64,000 nucleotides of DNA from UBA3006 sp036746695. Its GTDB lineage: Bacteria > Actinomycetota > Acidimicrobiia > Acidimicrobiales > Ilumatobacteraceae. This document shows positions 16,388 to 24,773 of this stretch, piece after piece. The DNA lies in contig DAIODP010000001.1 of NCBI GenBank assembly GCA_036746695.1, positions 1,922,001 to 1,986,000 of the forward strand, in the 5' to 3' direction. The stretch's first letter is position 1. Each line of letters begins with the position of its first letter. The notes beneath the pieces are model-generated. The model was not told the origin of the DNA and searched no databases. It worked only from the letters and a program-made list of their open reading frames with translations. The position numbers and the translations under genes are program-made.

Positions 16388-17479
16388 ATGCCTAAGGCAA
16401 AAAAGAAAATTGCAAAAAAGAAGCCAGTAGCCAAGAAGAAGTCGGCGCCAAAAAATAATCAGGCTGCAAAAAAGAAGGCCGAGTTGGCTAAGAAGTTGGC
16501 TGCCAAGAAGAAGGCAGATGCCGCGAAGGTTGCTGCGAAGAAGAAGGCCGAGTTGGCTAAGAAGTTGGCTGCCAAGAAGAAGGCAGATGCAGCCAAGGTT
16601 GCTGCGAAGAAGAAGGCCGAGTTGGCCAAGAAGTTGGCTGCCAAGAAGAAGGCCGAGTTGGCTAAGAAGTTGGCTGCGAAGAAGAAGGCCGAGTTGGCTA
16701 AGAAGTTGGCTGCCAAAAAGAAACTTGAGGCGCAGAAGGCTGCAGCGGCGAAGAAGGTTGCCGAAGCCGCCAAGAAGAAGGCCAAGCGCGAGGCCGAACT
16801 CGCGAAAAAGAAGCTGGCAGCCGAGCGCAAGAAACAGCAAGTCATTGCTCAGAAAGCAAAACTTGTGGCCGCCAAAGAAAAGGCCAAAGAAAAAGCTCGC
16901 ATAGAAGCCGAGCGTTTGGCTGCTAAGGCCGCCCTCGAGGCAGAGCGCATTGCAGCACGCGAAGCCAAAGAGGCCGCGCGATTGTTGGCCTTGGCAGAAA
17001 AAGAAGCAGCCCGTGAAGCGGCTCTTCGAGCGAAGAGGAAGCCAGAGCCACCACCACGTCCACCAATTATCAAGACAGAATTCGTTGATGGACTTCAAGG
17101 CACTAAGGAATTTGATCTCAAGTTCCTCACATCTCAGCGTGAAATGTTGTTGGAAAAGCGCGGTCTACTTACTCGTCAGGCCGTGCGCTTAGAAGATGAA
17201 GCACATGCGCTGATTGAAGATGTCGAAATGGGTGACGTGCAGTTTGATGAAGAGGGCGGTGAAGGTGACACCATGGTTGTGGAGCGTGAGCGCGACTTGA
17301 TGCTGTCTGCGCAGGCTCGGCAGGAAGTCGAAGAAATTGACGCTGCACTCGAGCGTTTGAAAACAGGCGAGTACGGGTACTCGGTGCACAGCGGTTTGCC
17401 CATTCCTCGTGAGCGCTTGAAGGCAATTCCATGGACGACAGAATCGGTGCAAGAGCGCGTCGGTGGCATTGGTCGTTGA
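16388..17479 (+). CDS. DksA/TraR-like protein with long Lys/Ala-rich N-terminal repeat tail
   Basis: Residues 1 to about 225 are almost entirely Lys, Ala, Glu, Leu and Arg, built from tandem KKKAELAKKLAA-type units and predicted to form a very basic long helix, reminiscent of histone H1-like tails. Residues about 235-363 resemble the DksA/TraR fold (FLTSQREMLLEKR, ALERLKTGEYGY, IPRERLKAIPW). The four zinc cysteines expected near the end are replaced by Ser332, Ser335, Ser353 and Glu356, so no zinc finger can form. DksA relatives bind RNA polymerase; the basic tail suggests nucleic-acid binding, which is inference. Start ATG 16388 has AGGGAG upstream; GTG 16385 is adjacent. It sits between ileS and lspA. 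Confidence 0.8.
   Translation: MPKAKKKIAKKKPVAKKKSAPKNNQAAKKKAELAKKLAAKKKADAAKVAAKKKAELAKKLAAKKKADAAKVAAKKKAELAKKLAAKKKAELAKKLAAKKKAELAKKLAAKKKLEAQKAAAAKKVAEAAKKKAKREAELAKKKLAAERKKQQVIAQKAKLVAAKEKAKEKARIEAERLAAKAALEAERIAAREAKEAARLLALAEKEAAREAALRAKRKPEPPPRPPIIKTEFVDGLQGTKEFDLKFLTSQREMLLEKRGLLTRQAVRLEDEAHALIEDVEMGDVQFDEEGGEGDTMVVERERDLMLSAQARQEVEEIDAALERLKTGEYGYSVHSGLPIPRERLKAIPWTTESVQERVGGIGR
16463..16708 (+). repeat. Seven tandem 36/33-bp coding repeats
   Basis: Seven direct repeats of 36, 33, 36, 33, 36, 36 and 36 bases run end to end and encode AAKKKAELAKKL or AAKKKADAAKV. Several copies are nearly identical at the DNA level, including synonymous positions, which points to recent slippage or unequal recombination. 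A degraded eighth unit follows at 16709. The number of copies is likely to vary between strains. Confidence 0.9.
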
Positions 17480-17985
17480 TGACCGATAATCGACGAATTC
17501 GTCGATTGAGCATTTCCATCGCAGTCGTTGTGGCGGTGCTTGATCAGATCACAAAGCATTGGGCATTAAACAAGTACAACGACGGTTCATTCACCGATCT
17601 TGTGGGTTCGTTACGTTTTAAACTCACGTACAACCAGGGCATGGCCTTTTCCCGTGGCACTGGTTTCGGCCCGATCATTGGTGTTTTGGCCCTGATCATC
17701 ATCGTGGTCATGTTGTTGTCACTGAAGCGCGCCGACACTCGATCCACTCGGATTGCGGCTGGCTTGATCATTGGTGGTGCGGCAGGCAACGTTTTGGACC
17801 GAGCGTTCAGAGGTTCGGCATGGATGCGTGGCGCGGTCATTGACTTCATAGACCTCCAATGGTGGCCTGTGTTCAATGTCGCCGATGTAGCCATCGTTTC
17901 GGGTGCGATACTGATGGTGCTCTCGCTGTTCAAAGAAAAGCGTGAACTATCCGCAGTACAAGCAGAGGCAAAACATGTTGAATGA
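17479..17985 (+). CDS. lspA: Lipoprotein signal peptidase LspA
   Basis: Signal peptidase II cleaves lipoprotein signal peptides before the lipidated cysteine in the cytoplasmic membrane. The 168-residue protein has four hydrophobic helices, TYNQGMAFS, and the two catalytic aspartates in GNVLDRAF and FNVADVAI. I place the start at the ATG of 17479, which shares one base with the stop of the upstream gene; a frame extension to 17431 lies inside that gene. A likely substrate in this window is the DUF3048 lipoprotein at 42499. The rluD start overlaps the 3-prime end. Confidence 0.95.
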   Translation: MTDNRRIRRLSISIAVVVAVLDQITKHWALNKYNDGSFTDLVGSLRFKLTYNQGMAFSRGTGFGPIIGVLALIIIVVMLLSLKRADTRSTRIAAGLIIGGAAGNVLDRAFRGSAWMRGAVIDFIDLQWWPVFNVADVAIVSGAILMVLSLFKEKRELSAVQAEAKHVE

Positions 17986-18889
17986 ACTTATTCCCGCGGC
18001 GCTACACGAACAGCGACTCGACCGAGTGGTTTCATTGATTTCCGACATCAGTCGGGCGTCTACTGCAACACTCATTTCCGTTGGCGGAGTAGTAGTTGAT
18101 GGCGAGGTGGCAACCGCGGGCAAGGTGAAGGTTCGCGAGGGTCAGCAAGTGTCGATTGATACATCGCTTTTGCCACGAAAAGAGTTGCCACAACCAGATC
18201 CAACTATTTTGCTTGACATTGTGTATCAAGATTCTGATGTAGCCGTAATCAACAAGGCACCGGGAATGGTGGTGCACCCAGGTGCGGGCAACCCTTCCGG
18301 CACGATGGTCAATGGTGCGCTCGCACTTTTCCCAGAGATGGCTTCTGTTGGTGACACTCTGAGGCCGGGTGTTGTGCATCGTCTGGATGCGGGAACTACT
18401 GGGCTGATGGTGATGGCTCGAACCCAAAAGGCTTACGAGTTTTTGGTGGATGCTCTCTCTCGTCGCGATGTGACGCGCAAGTATGTTGCTTTGGTTTGGG
18501 GTCATCCAAGCGTTCAAGAGGGCATCATTGACGCGCCAATTGGTCGCGACCACAGAGATCCCACGAAGATGGCGGTGATGGTGGATGGCAAGACTGCTCG
18601 CACCAAATTCGATGTAGTTCGTACATTCAATTTGCCGCAGCCTTGCGCCCTTATCGAATGCCAATTGGAAACAGGAAGAACCCATCAGATTCGTGTTCAC
18701 CTAGATTCCATCGGTCACCCTGTTGTTGGCGACGCAACCTATGGCGGAGCCCGTAGCTCGCTGTCATGTTCTCGACCAATGTTGCATGCAACTGCGCTGC
18801 GTTTTGCTCATCCGTCTTCTGGAGAAGAAATGGGCTTCGAGGTGCCAATCCCCGATGATATGAATCAGATAGTTGGACGTTGCTCGTAA
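17975..18889 (+). CDS. rluD: RluA-family 23S rRNA/tRNA pseudouridine synthase
   Basis: The protein has an N-terminal S4-like RNA-binding part (residues about 12-60) and an RluA catalytic domain with HRLDAGTTGLM, whose aspartate is the catalytic nucleophile, plus RTHQIRVHLDSIGHPVVGD. It probably isomerises uridines of 23S rRNA; RluD is the usual assignment for the lspA-linked copy, but substrate sites cannot be read from sequence. ATG 17975 gives 304 residues and overlaps the end of lspA by 11 bases. The lspA-rluD order is widely conserved in bacteria. Confidence 0.92.
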   Translation: MLNELIPAALHEQRLDRVVSLISDISRASTATLISVGGVVVDGEVATAGKVKVREGQQVSIDTSLLPRKELPQPDPTILLDIVYQDSDVAVINKAPGMVVHPGAGNPSGTMVNGALALFPEMASVGDTLRPGVVHRLDAGTTGLMVMARTQKAYEFLVDALSRRDVTRKYVALVWGHPSVQEGIIDAPIGRDHRDPTKMAVMVDGKTARTKFDVVRTFNLPQPCALIECQLETGRTHQIRVHLDSIGHPVVGDATYGGARSSLSCSRPMLHATALRFAHPSSGEEMGFEVPIPDDMNQIVGRCS

Positions 18890-18893
18890 AAAG

Positions 18894-19340
18894 TTAGTGA
18901 TGTAGTTCTGGCCACGGGTCGGAACCCTGAGCGGCTCGTGCAATTTTCGCTAACGTGTAGTCGGCTAGGTGGTGTCGCATGTGGTCACCAGCGACATTCC
19001 AAATTGCGAGCAACACGCAGTGACCTTCGTGGTCGCACGATCCATCCTGATGCGGTTGTCCGAAGTCGCCCAATGTGATCGGCCCATCCGCGGCCGCAAT
19101 AATTTCGGAAAGCAAAATCTCCTCGGGAGGGCGGGCAAGTACGTAGCCTCCGCCTACCCCTCGTTTTGATTTCACTAAGCCCGCGCCTTTGAGGACGAGC
19201 AAGATTTGCTCTAAATAGGGTTGGGGCAGAGCAGTGCGAGTGGCGATGTCGCGAACAGACGTTGGCCCGGGTTCATCTGCATGTAAAGCCAACGACAGCA
19301 AGGCTCGACACGCATAATCGCCTCTGGTAGAAACACGCAC
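18894..19340 (-). CDS. Rrf2-family transcriptional regulator
   Basis: A 148-residue winged-helix regulator with the Rrf2 N-terminus (STRGDYACRALLSLA), recognition helix region (LPQPYLEQILLVLK) and wing (SKRGVGGGYVLARP). Rrf2 proteins such as IscR, NsrR and CymR sense iron-sulphur, NO or cysteine status. The cluster region holds Cys102 and Cys108 in a C-x5-C arrangement that aligns with the last two ligands of IscR; a Pro replaces the first. I choose GTG 19340 because a -10 hexamer lies six bases upstream; the longer frame to 19406 would overlap the divergent gene. It converges with rluD. Confidence 0.85.
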   Translation of the reverse strand: MRVSTRGDYACRALLSLALHADEPGPTSVRDIATRTALPQPYLEQILLVLKGAGLVKSKRGVGGGYVLARPPEEILLSEIIAAADGPITLGDFGQPHQDGSCDHEGHCVLLAIWNVAGDHMRHHLADYTLAKIARAAQGSDPWPELHH

Positions 19341-19360
19341 AGATGTAGTGTAGAACAATG
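19338..19360. promoter_or_regulatory. Nested divergent leaderless promoters
   Basis: TAGTGT (19346-19351) lies exactly six bases before the plus-strand ATG at 19358. On the other strand TACACT (19352-19347) lies exactly six bases before the GTG at 19340. The two hexamers overlap in five of six bases. Both spacings are those expected of leaderless transcripts. Confidence 0.55.
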
Positions 19361-20467
19361 GTTCAACCAAGGCTTCCTCTCTACGCAGGAGGGAACGTTT
19401 CAGCAATCATTCCCGCGATCCTTGGGCCGCAAGGCACTCGTGTCATTCCTTCTTGGATGCCAGCGCCGGTTGAATCCGCACGGAATGTGGTGCTTCTCGT
19501 CGTCGATGGCTTGGGTTGGCATCAGTTGCAGGCACACAAACAGTTCTTGCCCACACTGTCATCAATGGTTGGCGCAGCCATAACAACCGTTGCTCCTACA
19601 ACCACAGTGACCGCACTCACGTCGATCACCACAGGCTTGGCGCCAGGCGAGCACGGAATGATGGGCTATCGGATGGACATGGGCCGACAGGTTGTGCAAA
19701 TGCTGAGATGGGGAGACGACAAAGGCGACCTGCGATCCTCATACCCACCCGAGATCGTGCAACCGACACCGCCGTTCATGGGGTCGTCTGTCCCGGTGGT
19801 GAGTAAGGCCGAATTTGACTCCACCGCATTCACGGCCGCGCATTTGCGAGGAACCCGTTCTTATGGTTGGCGGGCTGCGTCGAGCATTGCAGTTACCGTC
19901 GGATCATTGCTCCGTGCGGGGCAACAGTTCGTGTATGCGTACTACGACGGTGTCGACAAGATCGCGCACGAGCGAGGTTTCGGCGAGTTCTATGAGGCAG
20001 AACTGCGAACTGTAGATCGATTGATTGGCGACATAGCCGAGCAACTCACACCGGATTCGGTGCTACTCGTTACTGCCGATCATGGTCAGGTACATGTGGG
20101 GGACAACACCATCGTTCCGCATGCAGATGTTGTTGCGGGGGTTGCTTATCAATCTGGCGAAGGACGCTTTAGATGGTTGCATACCAAGGGAGGTGCCACC
20201 CAAGACGTGCTCGCCGCGGCAAAATCTCACTACTCGGATGTTGCATGGATTGTCTCGCGTGATGAAGCGATTGATGGTGGGTGGTTCGGTCCGCGCGTTA
20301 CCGACGCAGCAAGAAAGCGATTGGGAGACGTGGCGCTCCTTCCATTCACTGATACCAGTTTTGAAGATGCTGGCGACACCGGGCCGTTTCAGCTCGTATG
20401 TCGCCATGGCTCGCTCACCGAGGCCGAAGTGGATGTTCCCCTGTTGGCTTTTCGAAGTAACGCCTGA
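19358..20467 (+). CDS. Alkaline phosphatase superfamily protein (type I phosphodiesterase/nucleotide pyrophosphatase-like)
   Basis: The 369-residue protein has the superfamily metal site and nucleophile region: LLVVDGLGW near residue 50 with the first metal-binding Asp, then APTTTVTALTSITTGLAPGEHGMMGY, where a Thr in the TTT/TALTS stretch is the likely nucleophile. YAYYDGVDKIAHERG and LVTADHGQVHVGD hold further Asp/His metal ligands. No signal peptide is obvious, so it is probably cytoplasmic. Natural substrate is unknown; related enzymes cleave nucleotide phosphodiesters or pyrophosphates. It is divergent from the Rrf2 gene across 17 bases. Confidence 0.82.
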   Translation: MVQPRLPLYAGGNVSAIIPAILGPQGTRVIPSWMPAPVESARNVVLLVVDGLGWHQLQAHKQFLPTLSSMVGAAITTVAPTTTVTALTSITTGLAPGEHGMMGYRMDMGRQVVQMLRWGDDKGDLRSSYPPEIVQPTPPFMGSSVPVVSKAEFDSTAFTAAHLRGTRSYGWRAASSIAVTVGSLLRAGQQFVYAYYDGVDKIAHERGFGEFYEAELRTVDRLIGDIAEQLTPDSVLLVTADHGQVHVGDNTIVPHADVVAGVAYQSGEGRFRWLHTKGGATQDVLAAAKSHYSDVAWIVSRDEAIDGGWFGPRVTDAARKRLGDVALLPFTDTSFEDAGDTGPFQLVCRHGSLTEAEVDVPLLAFRSNA

Positions 20468-20519
20468 CCGAACAGGTCACTGCTAAAGTCGGCGTTCCGC
20501 CAGCCTGAAGGAGTTTGCC

Positions 20520-23500
20520 TTGGGGGATTCATTCACCCATCTGCACGTACACACCGAGTTCTCCATGCTGGACGGCGCTTCACGTCTGAATGAACTCGTA
20601 AGCAAGGCAAGCGAAGAGGGCATGCCCGCACTTGGCATTACCGACCACGGAAATATGTACGGCATTCTCGACTTTTATCGCGAATGCAACGAACACGGCA
20701 TCAAGCCAATTATCGGCACCGAGGCCTACATGGCCCACGAGCATCGAACGGAGCGACCAAGTCGCCGCGGGAAAATCGACGATTCGGGTGGCGATACCGA
20801 AACGGGTGGCAAGGTGTACTACCACCTGACGCTGCTTGCCGAAAACAACGATGGCTATAAGAACTTGATCAAGTTGTCCAGCCTCGCCTTTTTGGAGGGT
20901 TACTACTACCAGCCGCGGATGGACTGGGAGCTTCTTGCAAGACACAGTAAGGGCCTCATCGCAACGAGTGGCTGTTTGGGCGGGCATGTTCTGCAACGAC
21001 TGCTGAAGGGCGATACCGCTGGGGCACAACAATATGCGGGAAGATTGCAGGAAATTTTCGGCAAAGACAATTTCTTTATTGAACTGCAAGACCACGGCAT
21101 TGCCGAACAGCGTCAAACCAACCCACAGCTTGTCGAACTTGCACAGAAGATCGGTGCGCCGTTATTGGCCACTAACGACACCCACTACACACACAAGCAC
21201 GATCATGAAGCCCACGATGCTTTGCTCTGTGTACAAACTGGCTGCACCATTGCAGACCCGAACCGATTCAAGTTTGAAGGCACCGAGCATTACCTGAAGT
21301 CGGCACATGAAATGCGTTACCTCTTTCGCGAACAACCAACTGCATGCGATAACACGCTGTGGATCGCCGAACGCGCAAATGTAGAAATCGAGTTCGGAAA
21401 GCCAGTTTTGCCAAACTTCGAATTAGCGGCGGGGTTCGCAGACGAGACTGCCTATCTCAAACACCTGACAATGGACGGTGCAACCAAGCGATGGGGTGCA
21501 TCGATTCCTCCATCGGTTGTCGAACGACTGGGCTACGAACTAAAAGTCATTTCCGACATGGGATTCAGCTCGTATTTTCTCATCGTTTGGGATTTGATCC
21601 GATATGCGCACGAGCAGAATATTCGAGTTGGTCCCGGCCGAGGATCTGCCGCCGGTTGCGCCGTTGCCTACTGCTTACAAATCACCAACTTGGATCCGAT
21701 TAAATACGATTTGCTGTTCGAGCGGTTCCTCAACCCAAGCCGCGTTTCAATGCCCGACATCGACATGGACTTTGACTCGCGTTATCGCGACCAAATGATT
21801 AAGTATGCGGCCGACAAATATGGCCGTGATCACGTTGCCCAAATCATCACCTTTGGCACTATTAAGTCGCGCAACGCAGTACGTGATGCCGCTCGAGTAT
21901 TGGGCTATCCGTACGCCCTGGGTGACAAAATCGCCAAGCTCATGCCGCCTGTGGTGATGGGTAGAGACACCCCATTGAAATATTGCTTCGAGGAGGACAA
22001 GCTCGACAAGGAACACAGAGCCGGATATCAAGCAGCCACAGAACTCCGTGATCTTTGTGATGCAGATCACGATGTAAAACGAATCATGGACGTTGCTCGC
22101 GGCCTAGAGGGGCTAAAGCGTTCGGTTGGAATACATGCTGCTGCGATGGTGATCACCAAAGAGCCGCTCACCGAATACTTGCCCGTTCAACGCAAACCCG
22201 AACAGGGCCAGAAACCTGAAGATGCGCCTGTGGTGACCCAGTACGAAATGCACGGCGTGGAGGCTCTTGGTCTGCTCAAGATGGACATCTTGGGCTTACG
22301 AAACTTGGATGTTTTATCGGATGCCAATCAGATGATTCGCGCAACTCGAGACCCAGGTTTCGACATCGACAACATACCGATGGACGACAAACCCACCTAC
22401 GCCCTTCTTTCACGCGGCGACACCATCGGAGTATTTCAGTTGGAATCTCCACCAATGCGAGCACTTCTCCGTTCTCTGATTCCGGAGCGCTTCGAGGACT
22501 TGTCCGCAGTGTTGGCTCTTTATCGCCCAGGGCCGATGAGCGCCAATATGCACAACGATTTTGCAGACTTTAAAAATAAGCGCAAGAAGAACACCTATTT
22601 CCATCCCGATGCAGAAGAAACCCTCGGTGACACTTTCGGGCTCATGATCTACCAGGAAAGCCTCATGCGCGTTGCGCAGAAGTTCGCTGGCTACTCATTG
22701 GCAGAGGCCGATAACCTGCGCAAAGCCTGCGCAAAGAAGGTTCCCAAGTTGATGGAGGAGCAGCGCGAAACATTCGAAACCGGATGTGATCGGCTTGGTT
22801 ATGGCCGGAAGCTGGGCGAGGAACTCTTCGACGTCATTGTCAAGTTCGCCGACTACGCATTCGCAAAAAGTCACGCATATGGCTATGGCCTCATTTCGTA
22901 TCAAACGGCATACCTGAAGGCTCACTTTCCTGTGGAGTACATGTCATGTTTGCTGACAAGCGTTAAAACCAACTACGAGAAAGCGGCAACGTATCTTTCT
23001 GACGCTCGAACGAGCAACATCACTGTGCTGACGCCCGACATCAACAAATCCGGCGTCAACTTCGAGCCAGTGGTAGTGGACGGCGTAACAAAGATCGCTT
23101 TCGGGCTTTCTGGCATTCGCAATGTCGGTGAAGCCTTGGTTGGATTAGTCGTTCAGCACAGAAATGAACACGGGCCGTTCGAATCCTTTTACGACTTTGC
23201 CGAACGCGCTCCCGAACAGGTGCTCAACAAGCGTGCCGTCGAGTCGTTGATTAAGGCTGGCGCATTCGACAACTTGGGGCACCCTCGTAAGGGTCTGCTC
23301 GCTGTGTTCGAATCGGTTATTGACACAACAATGGCGCGGCGTCGCGAACGTGACCAGGGTGTGATGAGTTTGTTCGGTGATTTGGGCGAGACGGCTGAGG
23401 GTTTTTCCGAACGCCAAGTTATTCCAGATTTGCAATTTGACAAATCCGAGCAGTTGAAATTTGAAAAGGAAATGCTTGGCTTGTACGTTTCGGATCACCC

Positions 23501-24056
23501 GTTGATGGGCATCGAGGGTGCGCTGCGACGAAGGGTGGATTGTTCCATACCTGATGCGCTCGAATCGGCCGACGGTGCATTCGTCGTCATCGGCGGAATT
23601 ATCAACAACCTGAAGCGTCGATACACGCGTAAAGGCGACCAAATGGCAACGTTTGACCTCGAAGATTTACAAGGCTCAATCGAAGTAACGGTATTTCCAA
23701 AGACGCTCGAAAAGTTTGGGCATCAATTGGTGGATGACATCATTGTTTCCGTCAAGGGTCGACTCGATCGTCGAGACGATTCGCGAGTTGGCTTTATGGC
23801 CATGGATGTCACGGTGCTTGAAGGGCTTCGTGTTCTGCAGGAGGCGCTTCATATCAAGGTTGCCGCACAGGCAATAACTGAGACAATGATTGATGATCTA
23901 AAGACGCTACTCAGCGAGCATCCAGGCAATTCGCCCGTATTCCTGCATGTTGCTGGCGATAAAGCCCTTCGCCTGAGTAGCGAGTTTGATGTCAACCTGG
24001 ACCGAGTGATTGGGCAGTTGCGTGCAACATTTGGAGATGCTGCATACATCGCCTGA
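20520..24056 (+). CDS. dnaE: DNA polymerase III alpha subunit DnaE
   Basis: The replicative polymerase catalytic subunit, 1178 residues. The PHP domain opens with HLHVHTEFSMLDGASR, keeping the metal-binding His pair, which in mycobacterial DnaE1 supports proofreading. The C-family polymerase core follows with GPGRGSAAGCAVAYCL and the catalytic MPDIDMDFDSRYR, then helix-hairpin-helix and OB-fold regions (TRKGDQMATFDLEDL). Translation starts at TTG 20520, supported by AAGGAG at 20508-20513; no ATG matches the conserved N-terminus. Length and domain order fit the DnaE1 replicase rather than the mutagenic DnaE2. Confidence 0.97.
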   Translation: MGDSFTHLHVHTEFSMLDGASRLNELVSKASEEGMPALGITDHGNMYGILDFYRECNEHGIKPIIGTEAYMAHEHRTERPSRRGKIDDSGGDTETGGKVYYHLTLLAENNDGYKNLIKLSSLAFLEGYYYQPRMDWELLARHSKGLIATSGCLGGHVLQRLLKGDTAGAQQYAGRLQEIFGKDNFFIELQDHGIAEQRQTNPQLVELAQKIGAPLLATNDTHYTHKHDHEAHDALLCVQTGCTIADPNRFKFEGTEHYLKSAHEMRYLFREQPTACDNTLWIAERANVEIEFGKPVLPNFELAAGFADETAYLKHLTMDGATKRWGASIPPSVVERLGYELKVISDMGFSSYFLIVWDLIRYAHEQNIRVGPGRGSAAGCAVAYCLQITNLDPIKYDLLFERFLNPSRVSMPDIDMDFDSRYRDQMIKYAADKYGRDHVAQIITFGTIKSRNAVRDAARVLGYPYALGDKIAKLMPPVVMGRDTPLKYCFEEDKLDKEHRAGYQAATELRDLCDADHDVKRIMDVARGLEGLKRSVGIHAAAMVITKEPLTEYLPVQRKPEQGQKPEDAPVVTQYEMHGVEALGLLKMDILGLRNLDVLSDANQMIRATRDPGFDIDNIPMDDKPTYALLSRGDTIGVFQLESPPMRALLRSLIPERFEDLSAVLALYRPGPMSANMHNDFADFKNKRKKNTYFHPDAEETLGDTFGLMIYQESLMRVAQKFAGYSLAEADNLRKACAKKVPKLMEEQRETFETGCDRLGYGRKLGEELFDVIVKFADYAFAKSHAYGYGLISYQTAYLKAHFPVEYMSCLLTSVKTNYEKAATYLSDARTSNITVLTPDINKSGVNFEPVVVDGVTKIAFGLSGIRNVGEALVGLVVQHRNEHGPFESFYDFAERAPEQVLNKRAVESLIKAGAFDNLGHPRKGLLAVFESVIDTTMARRRERDQGVMSLFGDLGETAEGFSERQVIPDLQFDKSEQLKFEKEMLGLYVSDHPLMGIEGALRRRVDCSIPDALESADGAFVVIGGIINNLKRRYTRKGDQMATFDLEDLQGSIEVTVFPKTLEKFGHQLVDDIIVSVKGRLDRRDDSRVGFMAMDVTVLEGLRVLQEALHIKVAAQAITETMIDDLKTLLSEHPGNSPVFLHVAGDKALRLSSEFDVNLDRVIGQLRATFGDAAYIA

Positions 24057-24098
24057 TGCCACTGTCCGAAAGGCTTTTTTTGCTGGCAGAATAGAGGT

Positions 24099-24764
24099 AT
24101 GTCAGTTGAGGTAGATACACGAGATTGTGCGTCCCTTACAGAAATCGAATTAGAGGATTTGGCTGCCCTCGGGGGCGCATTCGGTCTGGCACATATCACC
24201 AAGGCAAAAGAAGACTGGGTGCTCTTCACCAGCGCTCACATTGACGGCAAACTGCATGGCTTCACATTTTCAACCCTTGAGCGTATTGGTGGCACGCCTT
24301 GTGTCTTGCTCGGCATGATGAGTATCAAGCGAACTGCAAAACGCGACTCGGTGCTCAAAGGCCTCATGTCCGAGGCATATCATCGCGCGCTCATGGCATT
24401 CCCAGATGAGGATGTAGTCGTTGGCTCAAGGTTTGCAAGTGCCGACGCACTCGAAGCGTTTAAGTCGCTCACCGAACTTATTCCAAGGCCAGGGCATCGC
24501 GCTGTGGGTGAGGAGCGCGCATGGGGCAAGCGTTTGGCGCGCCGTTTTGGTGTCGAATCTTCGTACGACGATCAAACATTTGTTGTTAAAACAAACGGCA
24601 CTGGTGGCTTCCTCGACCACGAGTCGACCAAGCCCGAGAAAGTTCATCCAGACATTGCCGATCAGTTCAAGCCAGTGCCGAAAACAAAGGGCGGAACATT
24701 GATCGTTCATGGTTGGACGATGGCCGAGATGCTGGCAAAGCTCGGCAAGCTCGACAAGCAATAG
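24099..24764 (+). CDS. Conserved-looking hypothetical protein, possibly GNAT-like
   Basis: I do not recognise this 221-residue protein. It has no signal peptide or membrane segment. The N-terminal half alternates beta-type strands and helices (DWVLFTSAHIDGKLHGFTF, GGTPCVLLGMMSIKR, LKGLMSEAYHRALMAF) in an order that resembles an acyl-CoA N-acyltransferase fold, but the acetyl-CoA pyrophosphate loop is not clear. The C-terminal part is basic and polar. It lies between dnaE and a nitroreductase on the same strand, ten bases from the latter, so they may be co-expressed. Codon use looks like its neighbours. Confidence 0.75.
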   Translation: MSVEVDTRDCASLTEIELEDLAALGGAFGLAHITKAKEDWVLFTSAHIDGKLHGFTFSTLERIGGTPCVLLGMMSIKRTAKRDSVLKGLMSEAYHRALMAFPDEDVVVGSRFASADALEAFKSLTELIPRPGHRAVGEERAWGKRLARRFGVESSYDDQTFVVKTNGTGGFLDHESTKPEKVHPDIADQFKPVPKTKGGTLIVHGWTMAEMLAKLGKLDKQ

Positions 24765-24773
24765 CGAGCAACG

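Noticed and set aside
16463..16708. A regular repeat array considered as CRISPR
   Set aside because: The units are directly adjacent with no unique spacers, keep a reading frame and are not palindromic.
16337..17098. Leu/Gly/Phe-rich minus-strand frames that look like a repetitive membrane protein
   Set aside because: They arise from reading the Lys/Ala coding repeats backwards; the plus-strand gene has a start, an SD and a conserved domain.
18032..18700. A 222-codon minus-strand open frame over rluD
   Set aside because: It is antisense to the conserved pseudouridine synthase and has no coherent features.
24057..24085. Possible terminator after dnaE (T-run at 24075-24081)
   Set aside because: The T-run is preceded by only a two- to three-pair stem, too weak to support a terminator call.
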